Shown here: positions 8,340-17,638 of the stretch, in pieces
Numbering within the stretch: the first letter of the stretch is position 1
Layout: each line of letters begins with the position of its first letter
DNA from: Chitinophagales bacterium
GTDB taxonomy: Bacteria > Bacteroidota > Bacteroidia > Chitinophagales > UBA8649
Length of the DNA: 64,000 nucleotides
NCBI GenBank assembly: GCA_020635995.1
Contig: JACJYS010000009.1
Coordinates: forward strand, 30,057-94,056
Reading direction: 5' to 3'
Notes under the pieces: model-generated
Told to the model about the DNA's origin: nothing
Database searches by the model: none
Seen by the model: only the letters and a program-made list of their open reading frames with translations
Translations under genes and position numbers: made by a program

Positions 8340-9473
8340 ATGAGTAAAAAGATATTTTCATTTTTTGATTCCCAGTTTTGGGCGTTTGTAAAAAAAGAGT
8401 TTTATCATGTTTTTAGAGATAAAAAAACCTTGTTATTACTTTTTGGAATGCCTGTGGCACAAATATTAATTTTTGGTTTTGCCCTTACTAATGAAATAAA
8501 AAACTCAAAAATAGTAGTGTGCGATTATGCTAATGACATAAGTTCTCATGAAATTATTAATAAAATAGAAGCCAGTAAGTATTTTGAAGTAGAAAAATCA
8601 TTGTTGAGTCATAGTGAAATAGAAAGTGCATTTAAAACAGGAAAAGTGAAGTTGGCAATAGTTTTTCCTGCTAATTTTAATGATGATTTAGCACACTTAA
8701 ATAAAGCACAAATTCAAATTATAGCCGATGCTTCGGACCCAAATACTGCCAATACTTTAAGTACTTATGCTATGGGCATAATAATGGACTATCAGCAGCA
8801 GTTAATGAACGGAGCTTCTGTGCCTATGCAAATAACTACAGATTTACGCATGATTTATAATCCCGAGCTTAAAGGAGTATATAATTTTGTGCCCGGAGTA
8901 ATGGCTTTAGTTTTACTTTTAGTGTGTGTGCTTATGACTTCGGTTTCTATAGTTAGAGAAAAAGAATTAGGAACTATGGAAGTTTTGTTGGTTTCTCCAT
9001 TTAACCCCGTTATGGTAGTAATAGCTAAAGCTGTTCCTTATTTTATTTTGTCGCTTATTAATCTTACCGTTATTTTATTGTTGAGCTCGTTTGTTATGGG
9101 CATGCCTATAAATGGGAGCTTGGCATTGCTTTATTTTTCCAGTTCTATTCTTATATGTACGGCTTTAGCTTTAGGTTTATTAATATCTAATTTAACCGAC
9201 AGCCAAGAAACAGCTATGCTACTTTCATTAATGGGAATGCTACTGCCTACGGTTTTATTTACAGGATTTATGTTTCCTTTAGAAAATATGCCTTTGCCTT
9301 TGCAATATATATCTAATCTTATTCCTTCAAAATGGTATTATATAATTGTAAAATCTATAATGATAAAAGGTTTAGGTATAAAAGCAATATGGAAAGAGTT
9401 GCTAATTCTTACTGGAATGACAGTGTTTTTGTTATTGGTAAGTATTAAAAAATTTAAAACCCGTTTAGAATAA
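8340..9473 (+). CDS. ABC-2 type permease (YbhS/YhhJ-like)
   Basis: A 377-residue inner-membrane permease of the ABC-2 exporter family. One membrane segment near the N-terminus (about 28-52), then a large extracytoplasmic domain (about 55-185), then five membrane segments (from about 190). The family motif SIVREKELGTMEVLLVSPFN lies after the second segment, and the region IPSKWYYIIVKSIMIKG near the C-terminus is typical. It overlaps the next permease gene by one base (TAATG), so the two are probably made in equal amounts and pair as a heterodimer with the two ATPases. Confidence 0.92.
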   Translation: MSKKIFSFFDSQFWAFVKKEFYHVFRDKKTLLLLFGMPVAQILIFGFALTNEIKNSKIVVCDYANDISSHEIINKIEASKYFEVEKSLLSHSEIESAFKTGKVKLAIVFPANFNDDLAHLNKAQIQIIADASDPNTANTLSTYAMGIIMDYQQQLMNGASVPMQITTDLRMIYNPELKGVYNFVPGVMALVLLLVCVLMTSVSIVREKELGTMEVLLVSPFNPVMVVIAKAVPYFILSLINLTVILLLSSFVMGMPINGSLALLYFSSSILICTALALGLLISNLTDSQETAMLLSLMGMLLPTVLFTGFMFPLENMPLPLQYISNLIPSKWYYIIVKSIMIKGLGIKAIWKELLILTGMTVFLLLVSIKKFKTRLE

Positions 9474-10597
9474 TGAGAACACTGAAAATATTGCTAAAAA
9501 AAGAATTCCGACAAATTCTTAGAAATACCACTATTTTACGATTAATAATAGCCATGCCTGTTATTCAATTACTAATATTGCCTATGGCGGCAGATTATGA
9601 AATTAAAAACATCAATATTTCAGTTGTTGACCACGACCATAGTACTTATTCTCAAAAACTAATAGATAAAATATTTGCTTCGGGATATTTTCAGCTAAAT
9701 GATTATAGCAATTCTTTTGATGAATCTTTTCAAGAGTTTCAGCACGATAATTCGGATATTATTATAGAAATACCACAAAATTTTGAGAAAGATTTATTGG
9801 TAGAAAGTAAATCAAGTTTATTTCTTGCCGCTAATTCAATAAATGGAGTTAAAGCATCGGTGGGTTCGGCATATTTAAGTAGTATTATTAGAAATTTTAA
9901 TTCTGAAATACAGGTAGATTACATACAAACTAATAATAAGCCGGTTTCAATGCAGCAAATTGAAGTAGTAAATATTAATTGGTTTAATCCATATTTGAAT
10001 TATACTCTTTTTATGGTTCCGGGTATTTTAGTACTTTTAGTTACTATGGTGGGAGCCTATATGAGTGCTTTAAATATTGTAAAAGAAAAAGAAATAGGAA
10101 CTATAGAGCAAATAAATGTTACACCGGTTAAAAAGATTTATTTTTTATTAGGAAAACTTATTCCGTTTTGGATTATAGGCATTCTTGTGTTTAGTTTGGG
10201 TTTATTTGGTATAGCAAGGATAGTATATCATATAGTACCGGTAGGTTCGCTACTTTTACTATATTCCTTTTTAGGTATTTATTTAGTGGTAATGTTGGGC
10301 ATAGGTTTATTAATATCTACCTATAGCGAAACGCAGCAGCAAGCCATGTCTTTAGCTTTCTTTTTTATGATGATATTTATATTGATGGGAGGTTTGTTTA
10401 CCCCAATAGATAGTATGCCGGTATGGGCACAATGGATAGCACATTTGAATCCTGTTACTTATTTTATAGAAGTAGTGCGTATGGTAGTGCTAAAAGGTAG
10501 TAATTTTATGGATATTAAATTTCACTTTTTAATAATGTTTTGCATGGCTATATTTTTCAACGTATGGTCGTTACTAAATTATAAGAAAATTTCTTGA
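9473..10597 (+). CDS. ABC-2 type permease (YbhR-like)
   Basis: A 374-residue partner permease with the same plan as the preceding protein: N-terminal membrane anchor, large periplasmic domain with a SVVDHDHSTYSQKLI segment near residue 50, and five C-terminal membrane helices. It carries the ABC-2 hallmark NIVKEKEIGTIEQINVTPVK and the C-terminal LNPVTYFIEVVRMVVLKG. It is the last gene of the six-gene efflux transport unit; the following transporter gene begins 36 bp later and may or may not share the transcript. What the system exports is not evident from the sequence. Confidence 0.92.
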   Translation: MRTLKILLKKEFRQILRNTTILRLIIAMPVIQLLILPMAADYEIKNINISVVDHDHSTYSQKLIDKIFASGYFQLNDYSNSFDESFQEFQHDNSDIIIEIPQNFEKDLLVESKSSLFLAANSINGVKASVGSAYLSSIIRNFNSEIQVDYIQTNNKPVSMQQIEVVNINWFNPYLNYTLFMVPGILVLLVTMVGAYMSALNIVKEKEIGTIEQINVTPVKKIYFLLGKLIPFWIIGILVFSLGLFGIARIVYHIVPVGSLLLLYSFLGIYLVVMLGIGLLISTYSETQQQAMSLAFFFMMIFILMGGLFTPIDSMPVWAQWIAHLNPVTYFIEVVRMVVLKGSNFMDIKFHFLIMFCMAIFFNVWSLLNYKKIS

Positions 10598-10633
10598 TAA
10601 GAGCAAATCATAGGAATTTTATACCTTAGCTTT

Positions 10634-11998
10634 ATGAATTTCTTTAAAGCTTATAATAATTTCTTTAAAAAGTATTTCCCTTCTCCATTAACAATAGGAC
10701 TGTTGCTTACCATTATCAGTTTTATTTTAGCGTGGATTTTTACGGCTAAAAATGCAAACACCAATTTTTATGGTACAGAACTCATGAATTATTGGTTTAG
10801 TGGCATGTTTAAAAGTAGTTTATTGGCATTTACTATCCACATGATGCTTATTTTGGTTTTAGGGCATATTATAGCACTTTCAAAACCGGCAGAAAAAGTA
10901 ATAGATTGGGTGCTTAAATTTTGTACAAATACAGCTTCCTCTGTTTTTTTAGTGAGTTTGTTAACTATTTTAGTTTCTTTGTTTAATTGGGGATTTGGGC
11001 TAATTTTTGGGGCAATATTTGCCAGAAAAATAGGCGATAAATTTAAAAAAGAACATAAAGCCATAAATTATCCACTGGTAGTGGCTGTGGCATACATCGG
11101 CATGATGGTTTGGCATGGTGGATTGTCGGGTTCTGCTCCTTTAACTGTAGCCGGGGCAACTCATACTTATGTTAATGAAATTGGCGTTATTTCATTGCAA
11201 AAAACTTTATTTAGCTCTATGAATATAGTGGCAACATTAATTGTTGTTTTTATAATTCCACTTGTCTTATACTTTTTTGCCAAACAAACTAAAAATATGG
11301 TAATTCCAAACTTAAAAAAGATACATGAACATAAAATTTTAATAGAAAATGAAAACGCTTTAGCTGATAAATTTGAGTTAAAACCTTATTTAAGTATTTT
11401 GGTGGGAGCGGTTATGCTTTTATATTTTGTTTATTTGAGCTACAGCAAAGTTAAAGAGGGTGGTAGCGTGCTGAGCATTTTAAATTTAGAAACCACAAAT
11501 TTGTTGCTTTTATCTTTGGCAATTCTGCTACATGGCAATATTAAAAACTTTTTGTTTGCTTTAGAAGAAGCAATAGGGGATGTAAGTGGAATTTTAATAC
11601 AATTTCCCTTGTATTTTGGTATAATGGGAATTATAAACGGTAGCGGATTAGCGGTACTAATAGCCAATGCTTTTACGGAAATTTCTAATAATTTTACTTT
11701 ACCATTGTTTACATTTTTAAGTGCAGGATTGTTAAATATTTTTATTCCCAGTGGAGGAGGGCAGTGGCAGGTGCAAGCTCCTATTATTATAGCTTCGGCA
11801 AAAAATACGGGTGTTTCTATAGAAAAATTAATTATGGCTATGAGTTATGGCGACCAGCTTACCAATATGCTGCAACCTTTTTGGGCATTGCCATTGCTGG
11901 GTATTACACAGCTAAAAGCTAAAGATATATTGCCTTATACTTTATTGTTATTTGTTTTAGGTTTAATTATTTTCACAACTATTTTAATAATTTTTTGA
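10634..11998 (+). CDS. atoE: short-chain fatty acid transporter, AtoE family
   Basis: A 454-residue polytopic inner-membrane protein matching the SCFA_trans family over its whole length (E. coli AtoE takes up short-chain fatty acids such as butyrate and acetoacetate). Recognisable: the N-terminal KYFPSPLTIGLLLTIISF, the segment GGLSGSAPLTVAG, and the C-terminal signature FIPSGGGQWQVQAPII followed by SYGDQLTNMLQPFWALPLLG. About ten to twelve membrane helices. TAGCTTTA, close to the -7 consensus, overlaps the start codon, so an own leaderless transcript is possible. There are no ato catabolic genes nearby. Confidence 0.92.
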   Translation: MNFFKAYNNFFKKYFPSPLTIGLLLTIISFILAWIFTAKNANTNFYGTELMNYWFSGMFKSSLLAFTIHMMLILVLGHIIALSKPAEKVIDWVLKFCTNTASSVFLVSLLTILVSLFNWGFGLIFGAIFARKIGDKFKKEHKAINYPLVVAVAYIGMMVWHGGLSGSAPLTVAGATHTYVNEIGVISLQKTLFSSMNIVATLIVVFIIPLVLYFFAKQTKNMVIPNLKKIHEHKILIENENALADKFELKPYLSILVGAVMLLYFVYLSYSKVKEGGSVLSILNLETTNLLLLSLAILLHGNIKNFLFALEEAIGDVSGILIQFPLYFGIMGIINGSGLAVLIANAFTEISNNFTLPLFTFLSAGLLNIFIPSGGGQWQVQAPIIIASAKNTGVSIEKLIMAMSYGDQLTNMLQPFWALPLLGITQLKAKDILPYTLLLFVLGLIIFTTILIIF

Positions 11999-12049
11999 AA
12001 AAAGTCCGTTTATTTGCAACTCAATTGCATTAAGCATTGTTTAGCATTT

Positions 12050-12475
12050 ATGTCAAGAAGCCATAAACATCATCACCCACACGACCACAGCGGATTAAAA
12101 TTAAGTGTATTTTTATCTGCATTGTGTTTGGTACATTGCTTAACGTTCCCTTTTTTAATAGCACTTTTACCTATGGTAAATATAGCTTTTCATCCACCTG
12201 AATGGATAGAGTTTACTTTGCTGGGAGCTACGGCAGCTTTAGGTTTGTATTCTATGAGGCACGGCATTTCTATGCACTATCATAAATTTGCTCCTTTAAT
12301 TATTTTTTTAATTGGAATAATAGGAGCTTTTTCTATTCATATAATATGGCATACTCATGAATTAAATTGGTATAAAGTAGCTTTAGAGGTATTTTTTGCT
12401 CTTTTAATAGCTATGTCGCAGGTTATTAATTACAGATGGGCAAATACTTATGCGTGCACAGTGCACAGCCATTAG
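12050..12475 (+). CDS. MerC-domain membrane protein
   Basis: A 141-residue membrane protein with four predicted helices. After a His-rich N-terminus (HKHHHPHDH) comes the MerC-type CLVHC motif in the first helix, followed by FPFLIALLP. In mercury operons MerC moves Hg(II) across the inner membrane. Here there is no merR, merA or other mer gene, so mercury uptake is doubtful and the protein may handle another metal or have another role. Start taken at ATG 12050 (MSRSHKHHH); an upstream start at 12014 would add 12 residues and lacks support. It converges with the flippase gene across a hairpin repeat. Confidence 0.75.
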   Translation: MSRSHKHHHPHDHSGLKLSVFLSALCLVHCLTFPFLIALLPMVNIAFHPPEWIEFTLLGATAALGLYSMRHGISMHYHKFAPLIIFLIGIIGAFSIHIIWHTHELNWYKVALEVFFALLIAMSQVINYRWANTYACTVHSH

Positions 12476-12507
12476 TTTTGCTGATTTATCTTTATGAGAT
12501 TAAAGGT

Positions 12508-12569
12508 ATTGCTCTATGGGCATTTACCATTGTAAAACACAAAATAGTCTAATCTATTTCGTGTTTTAC
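12508..12569 (-). repeat. 58-bp hairpin repeat, copy 2 (between convergent genes)
   Basis: 12508-12565 is the reverse complement of 3055-3112 with two differences. Here the stem extends to 16 pairs with one mismatch (12532-12547 with 12554-12569). Lying between two convergent stop codons it could also end transcription from both sides, though no clear T-run follows. Confidence 0.75.
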
Positions 12570-12575
12570 AAAGTA

Positions 12576-14033
12576 TTATTTTTTGCTTAACAACTTTTTT
12601 ATATCTCGCCCAAAAGCAAAGGCTATAAAAAGTACTAAAGTAGCATTTGCCAAAATTAATTTAATAAACAGGTTGTTTATAGGTGCAAAATAAAACACTA
12701 AGTATATAAATATTCCTATACTTATATAAACTAAGTTTTTTGTTATATTGTACGGCACAGGATAGTATTTTTTGCCCCACAGCCAAGAGAAAACTGTCAT
12801 AACAAAATAAGAGAAAAATGTAGCCCACGCACTTGCCCAATAGCCATATTTGGGTATTAACAATACATTTATAAGTATAGTAACTACGGCTCCTGTAATA
12901 GAAATAATAGTGGCATAATGTGTTTTATCGCCTACTTTATACCACACACTTAGATTGTAAAAAATACCCAAAAACAAATAAGCCATTAATAGAATAGGTA
13001 CTAAATCTTTCCCTGCCCTAAAACTTGGTCCTAATGCCATTATTATCCAATCTAAATTTAAAGAAACAGCCAAAAAAACTGCTACTCCGGCTATAACAAA
13101 AAAGTCCATAGCTTTAGCTAAAACGGGGAGGGCATCATCATCTTTAGCTTGCTTAAAAAAGAAAGGTTCTGCTCCCATGCGGTAGGCTTGCACCACTAAA
13201 CTCATAAAAATGCTTAGCTTGTACGCCATGCCATAAATACCTACTTGCACGTTTCTTTCTTCAAGTGTGCCAGGCAATAGATATTTTAGTAAAATACGGT
13301 CAATGGTTTCGTTAACAATGCCTGCTAAACCTACAATAACAAGCGGTAAGCCGTATTTGAGCATTTGTTGCCACGTTTGTTTATCAAATTGTAGTTTTGT
13401 TTTAATAATTTGAGGTATAAAAACTAAAAATGTAGCTAAACTGGCAATCATATTAGCGAGAAAAACATAAAAAAGTGCTTGTTTTTCATCAAAAACGCCA
13501 CCGTTTTGGGCATTTTTATACATTGGATATAAAAGTGCAATGTTAAGTGTAACCGTTAATACTACATTAAGCAGTTTTATGGCTACGTATTTTAAAGGCT
13601 TGCTTTCTAACCTTAAGCGAGCAAAAGGAATATTGCTAAGCGTATCAAAAGCTAAAATAAGAGCAACCAACTTAATAATAAAGCCATAGTTAGGGTAAGA
13701 TAATAGTGCGGCTATTTTGTCGGCACTTAAAAAAATACCTAAAGCAAAAATAAAAGTAGTACCCAGCAAACTAATAAAAGCAGTGCTAAAAACTTTGTTA
13801 GCATCACTTTTATGAGAAGCAAAACGGAAAAAAGCAGTTTCCATGCCGTACATTAGTAGCACATTAAAAAAAGCTACATAAGCATAAATTTCGGTAATTA
13901 TACCAACGCCTGCCGGGCTATTGTCAAAAACATAGCTTTGAAAAGGAGCTATCAGCCAGTTTAAAGAACGAACCAGTATGGTACTAATTCCATATATTAA
14001 AGTTTGGTTAGCTAATTGCTTTAATTTGCTCAA
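12576..14033 (-). CDS. polysaccharide/lipid-linked oligosaccharide flippase (Wzx-like, MOP superfamily)
   Basis: A 485-residue inner-membrane protein with about 12-14 hydrophobic helices spread evenly over its length and the Polysacc_synt layout: an N-terminal LANQTLIYGISTILVRSLNW and the mid-region YGLPLVIVGLAGIVNETIDR, typical of Wzx/RfbX-type flippases that turn undecaprenyl-linked sugars to the periplasmic face. No glycosyltransferase genes flank it, so its substrate is open. It is encoded on the minus strand, 37 bp downstream of the von Willebrand A gene, and could be co-transcribed with it. Confidence 0.88.
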   Translation of the reverse strand: MSKLKQLANQTLIYGISTILVRSLNWLIAPFQSYVFDNSPAGVGIITEIYAYVAFFNVLLMYGMETAFFRFASHKSDANKVFSTAFISLLGTTFIFALGIFLSADKIAALLSYPNYGFIIKLVALILAFDTLSNIPFARLRLESKPLKYVAIKLLNVVLTVTLNIALLYPMYKNAQNGGVFDEKQALFYVFLANMIASLATFLVFIPQIIKTKLQFDKQTWQQMLKYGLPLVIVGLAGIVNETIDRILLKYLLPGTLEERNVQVGIYGMAYKLSIFMSLVVQAYRMGAEPFFFKQAKDDDALPVLAKAMDFFVIAGVAVFLAVSLNLDWIIMALGPSFRAGKDLVPILLMAYLFLGIFYNLSVWYKVGDKTHYATIISITGAVVTILINVLLIPKYGYWASAWATFFSYFVMTVFSWLWGKKYYPVPYNITKNLVYISIGIFIYLVFYFAPINNLFIKLILANATLVLFIAFAFGRDIKKLLSKK

Positions 14034-14070
14034 CGGTTATAATTTTTTATAAAGCTAAGAAAAGTCAAAG

Positions 14071-16599
14071 CTAAAGTTTTTTACTGTTTAATTTTATTTC
14101 ATCTATTAAAACAGTTCTTGCTTCCCACGGGTTTTTAATTTTTATGTACTGCCCCGAGCCACTTTCTGCCAATTTCTGCATTAATTTATCGCCTTCTTCA
14201 TCTTGCCCAAAACCTATAACCGATAATTTAATGCCCATTTCTTTTACGTGTTTTTTTACTTCTTTATTTAGTTCGTTTTCTGTCATTAAAGCATTTACTT
14301 TACTAAACAATCCGTCTGTGGCTAATATTATCTGATTATTGCCATTGCCAATGTAATGGTAGTTTAATAAATCGTAAGCCGTTTGTAAACCTCTAACACC
14401 ATAAGTTAAACCATAATTTTGTAGGCTGTCTATGGCATTTATAATGCTACCTTTGTCGGCTCCGGAAACACCTTCAAGTATAACGTTCGTTTTTTGGTTG
14501 TAGGCTATTAAAGAAACATTATCTATATCTCTAAGCACACTGGTTAGGTTTTTTATAGATTCTTTCAATAGTTCCATTTTGTTTTCTTTAGCCATTGAAG
14601 ATGAAATATCTATTAAGAAAAGTACATTGTTTGCTGCATATTCTGTTCTTGATAGTTCAATGCTTGTTTCTTTAGGAGTTGTATTTTCAGGAGTGTTTTC
14701 TTTAAGCAGTTCTATTTGAGTTTCGTAGTTTTGCTTAGTTTGCTCCAACTGCGAATTAGTATTGTTTATCTCCGCATCTTTTTTAGAAAGCTCTAATTCT
14801 TTAGCCAAAAGTTCATTTTCTTTTTTGCTGATTTCTAAGTTGGCTTTAGCTAATTCTAATTCCATTTTTGCTTTTTCGGCTTCTATTTGAGCCATTACAA
14901 TTTGTAAAGAATCTAATGATGCTTTTCTATCATTTTCTTGTGGTTTTGTATCTTCTATTTTATTTTCTTCTACTTTAGTGGGAGTGGGTTCGTTTATTGG
15001 AGCAACTTCTTTTTGCTCTTCTTTTTCTATTACTTCTGGAACTACTTTTTCTGTAGTGTTTAATGCCACTAATTCCGGCTCAGGCTCTTTGGTAGGTTTT
15101 AAATAAACTCTTACTACTTTAGTATCGTCATTAGGGTTTATAGTTATAGTAGTCGGCAAAAAATTATGAGCATCTGCGGTAAGTTCATACTCATTAATAG
15201 GTAGTTTTATTTCAAAAGAGCCTAATTCACTTCCTTTATCATTAACTGTGGGTATTTCATCAGATTTTATTTGCAATTCTACATTTGGTATAGGCTGGTA
15301 GGTATCTTCATTTACAAATCTAAAGCGGTATTTTGTGCTGTTTTCATATTGTATATCTGGTTTTTCTATCTCTTTTTTCTCTGGAGTAGAATATCCAAAA
15401 TCGCCATAATCTTTTACTTCTTTTGGTTCTTTTTCTTCTTTTGGCTTGTCATAATATGCAGATTCATAAGGTTTATATATTTTTTCCTCTTTTTGGGGTA
15501 TTGTTTCTTTCTGTTCTTGTTTTGGTGTTTCTTCAATAGGTTTTTCAAAAGTGTTGTGTATAGTGTAGGTATATACTTTTTCAGGAGTGTTGTTTGTAGT
15601 GTTACTCGCTATTGGTTCGTCTTTTTTAGGCAGATTATCTTCATTGTATTTTGGTAAATCTTGTTTTACAAAATTTTCGTTAGGCGTGTTTACGTCTTCT
15701 ATTTTATCTATATCATTGTTTTTAATTGGAGCATTTACATTATCGTTTTTAGTGCTTAAAGATTCTTCATTGTATTTAGGAAGTTCTTCCTTTTTAAAAT
15801 CTGTTTTTGGCGTAGAAACGTTTTCTACTTTATTAGGTTCATATTTTTCAGTAGAAGAATTGAGTCTATCTTCTTTTTTATCTATATTTTCAGAAAGTAA
15901 GGGAGTTTTAGAAACAGGAATAAGCTTAATTTTTAGGTTTCCTGTGTTTTGCCCTAAGTAAAAAAAGCTATTATGAGTTTCAAAACCATTTTTCTTAACT
16001 ATTACTTGATAATTTCCAAAGGGCAATTTACTATAAAAATTTCCGGTTCTATCGCTTAAAAGTTCAGCATTTGTTTTTGAGCCTACTTGTTGAAGTATAA
16101 CTTCGGCATTTTCAATGGGCATATCAGTATCTACATTTACTACCAAGCCTACTAAATCGCCTTTAGTTTTGCTGTGTTCGGGTTTTGCCATAGGGCATTG
16201 TATATATGCCGTAGGAGATAGGCTTTTTATATTTCCTTTTATGGTTAAGTAATAAGCTTCGGGGCTTCTATCAAAATAAATAGGAAATTTTCTTGTGAAA
16301 CTCCCTGTGCCGGAAGTGTAATAAATGGCTTTTATAATTACTTTTTCATTGGGAGCTATGTTTTTATCGGGATAAATTACTTCTAAATCATTTTCCGAAA
16401 AAATGGGTAATATACTTAAACTTACATTTGATTTGTTAACTAATTCAAAAATAGCAGGCTGATTTTCCCACATTTGAATATCGCCAAAGTTGTATGTTTG
16501 CGTTTTAAACTCAATACCTATTTTCTTTAATTTTTGAGCTTTTAAACTGTTATTGAAAATTAAACCAATAAAAAATATATAAATTAAGTACTTTTTCAA
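14071..16599 (-). CDS. von Willebrand A domain protein with DUF1573-like and carboxypeptidase-regulatory-like domains
   Basis: An 842-residue exported protein. Order: signal peptide (1-21), a DUF1573-like Ig domain (about 25-125; FKTQTYNFGDIQMWENQPA), a carboxypeptidase-regulatory-like domain (about 150-228), a long charged Pro/Glu/Lys/Asn linker (about 230-420), a second beta domain (about 430-510), another acidic linker, a coiled coil (about 560-650; repeated ELELAKANLE-type heptads) and a VWA domain (about 660-842). The VWA metal site is visible as DISSS plus ATDG. The linker contains two ~30-residue repeats sharing P(K/N)xxFxKxxLPKYNE. No T9SS sorting domain. The role is unknown; VWA proteins bind partners or organise complexes in the periplasm. 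Confidence 0.82.
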   Translation of the reverse strand: MKKYLIYIFFIGLIFNNSLKAQKLKKIGIEFKTQTYNFGDIQMWENQPAIFELVNKSNVSLSILPIFSENDLEVIYPDKNIAPNEKVIIKAIYYTSGTGSFTRKFPIYFDRSPEAYYLTIKGNIKSLSPTAYIQCPMAKPEHSKTKGDLVGLVVNVDTDMPIENAEVILQQVGSKTNAELLSDRTGNFYSKLPFGNYQVIVKKNGFETHNSFFYLGQNTGNLKIKLIPVSKTPLLSENIDKKEDRLNSSTEKYEPNKVENVSTPKTDFKKEELPKYNEESLSTKNDNVNAPIKNNDIDKIEDVNTPNENFVKQDLPKYNEDNLPKKDEPIASNTTNNTPEKVYTYTIHNTFEKPIEETPKQEQKETIPQKEEKIYKPYESAYYDKPKEEKEPKEVKDYGDFGYSTPEKKEIEKPDIQYENSTKYRFRFVNEDTYQPIPNVELQIKSDEIPTVNDKGSELGSFEIKLPINEYELTADAHNFLPTTITINPNDDTKVVRVYLKPTKEPEPELVALNTTEKVVPEVIEKEEQKEVAPINEPTPTKVEENKIEDTKPQENDRKASLDSLQIVMAQIEAEKAKMELELAKANLEISKKENELLAKELELSKKDAEINNTNSQLEQTKQNYETQIELLKENTPENTTPKETSIELSRTEYAANNVLFLIDISSSMAKENKMELLKESIKNLTSVLRDIDNVSLIAYNQKTNVILEGVSGADKGSIINAIDSLQNYGLTYGVRGLQTAYDLLNYHYIGNGNNQIILATDGLFSKVNALMTENELNKEVKKHVKEMGIKLSVIGFGQDEEGDKLMQKLAESGSGQYIKIKNPWEARTVLIDEIKLNSKKL

Positions 16600-16755
16600 A
16601 ATAATGTCATTTTAAAAGTGCAATTTTAAAACGCTAAAAATAGCTATTTATGATGCATTATCAAAAAAATGGAGTTCAATATGTAAATAATAATTTATTG
16701 TTAAACTTAATTTGGTAAAAATCAATTTCTTTCATTAGCTTTACAATATCTTTTT

Positions 16756-17535
16756 ATGAAAAAAATATTAGTATTCATTTTAATATTAACAGTGCAGTCA
16801 ACTCTTTTAGCTCAAAAAAGTAAAAAGAGAGAGATTAGCTTAGCTGATGAAGAAAACATGGTTTTTAAGCATGAATGGAGCTTAGGAGCAAGAATACATA
16901 CCAATGGATTTAGTGCTTTTTTTGAAAGAGTATGGATTAAAAATATCTGGAAACGAAACGTACTTCAAACAAATTTTTTCTACTATAGAAGTTTTAAAGA
17001 CAGAAAAACAAAATCTATATATACCTCTTATTCCGATGCTGTACCTTATTTTTATGGTAAGCAAAATAATTTTTGGAGTATAAATGTATTATACGGACAG
17101 AAAAAAGTAATAGCCGAAAAAGCTGAGAAATCTGGAGTAAGACTTTGTTTCGTGTATATGGGAGGCGTTTCATTGGGGATATTAAAACCTTATGGCTTAA
17201 AAATAATAGAACAAAATGATGTAGGCAATACTAAGGTTTATTTTTATGATGAAAATAATCCGGAGGTATTTTTAGATCCATTAAACGCCAATACACATAT
17301 ATATGGTGCAGCAGGAATAGGCGCAGGATTTAATAAAATAAAACCCGTAGCAGGTGCACATTTAAAATTAGGATTAAATTTTGACTGGGCAAGTAGAGAA
17401 TCTTTTATTAAAAGTTTAGAAGTAGGTACACAAGTAGATATATATTATAAAAAGCTTCCTGTTTATATTACTAACAGGAATAAACCCTATATTTTAAACC
17501 TTTATTTGGGCATTCAACTGGGCAAAAGGTGGTAA
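16756..17535 (+). CDS. conserved hypothetical outer-membrane-type protein
   Basis: 259 residues with a clear signal peptide (MKKILVFILILTVQSTLLAQ). The mature part is rich in alternating aromatic and hydrophobic strands and ends in NLYLGIQLGKRW, a pattern typical of outer-membrane beta-barrel proteins of this phylum. Seen near the N-terminus of the mature protein: EHEWSLGARIHTNG-like strand sequence (it reads KHEWSLGARIHTNGFSAFFE). No enzymatic motif found. It is divergent from the VWA gene, with 156 bp between them, and 103 bp ahead of the large T9SS protein gene, which has its own promoter. Confidence 0.7.
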   Translation: MKKILVFILILTVQSTLLAQKSKKREISLADEENMVFKHEWSLGARIHTNGFSAFFERVWIKNIWKRNVLQTNFFYYRSFKDRKTKSIYTSYSDAVPYFYGKQNNFWSINVLYGQKKVIAEKAEKSGVRLCFVYMGGVSLGILKPYGLKIIEQNDVGNTKVYFYDENNPEVFLDPLNANTHIYGAAGIGAGFNKIKPVAGAHLKLGLNFDWASRESFIKSLEVGTQVDIYYKKLPVYITNRNKPYILNLYLGIQLGKRW

Positions 17536-17594
17536 TTTTAAAGAAATTACAATAAAAAGACGAAAATTATGTTAATTTTTAGCTAAATATTCCA

Positions 17595-17602
17595 TATATT
17601 TG
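17595..17602 (+). promoter_or_regulatory. -7 promoter element for the Asp-box T9SS protein
   Basis: TATATTTG fits the Bacteroidota consensus TAnnTTTG and lies 37 bp before the start codon. A T-rich stretch (17573-17579) sits somewhat close for a -33 box. Confidence 0.45.
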
Positions 17603-17638
17603 GCTTGTTTAAATTATATCTAAATAGAAAGCATAAAT

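Noticed and set aside
12014..12049. upstream start of the MerC-like gene
   Set aside because: The 12 extra residues add nothing to the family match and the ATG at 12050 begins directly before the His-rich segment.
15271..15961. two plus-strand frames opposite the VWA gene
   Set aside because: They arise from the repetitive Glu/Lys/Pro linker on the other strand; the translations are Phe-rich nonsense without a start context.
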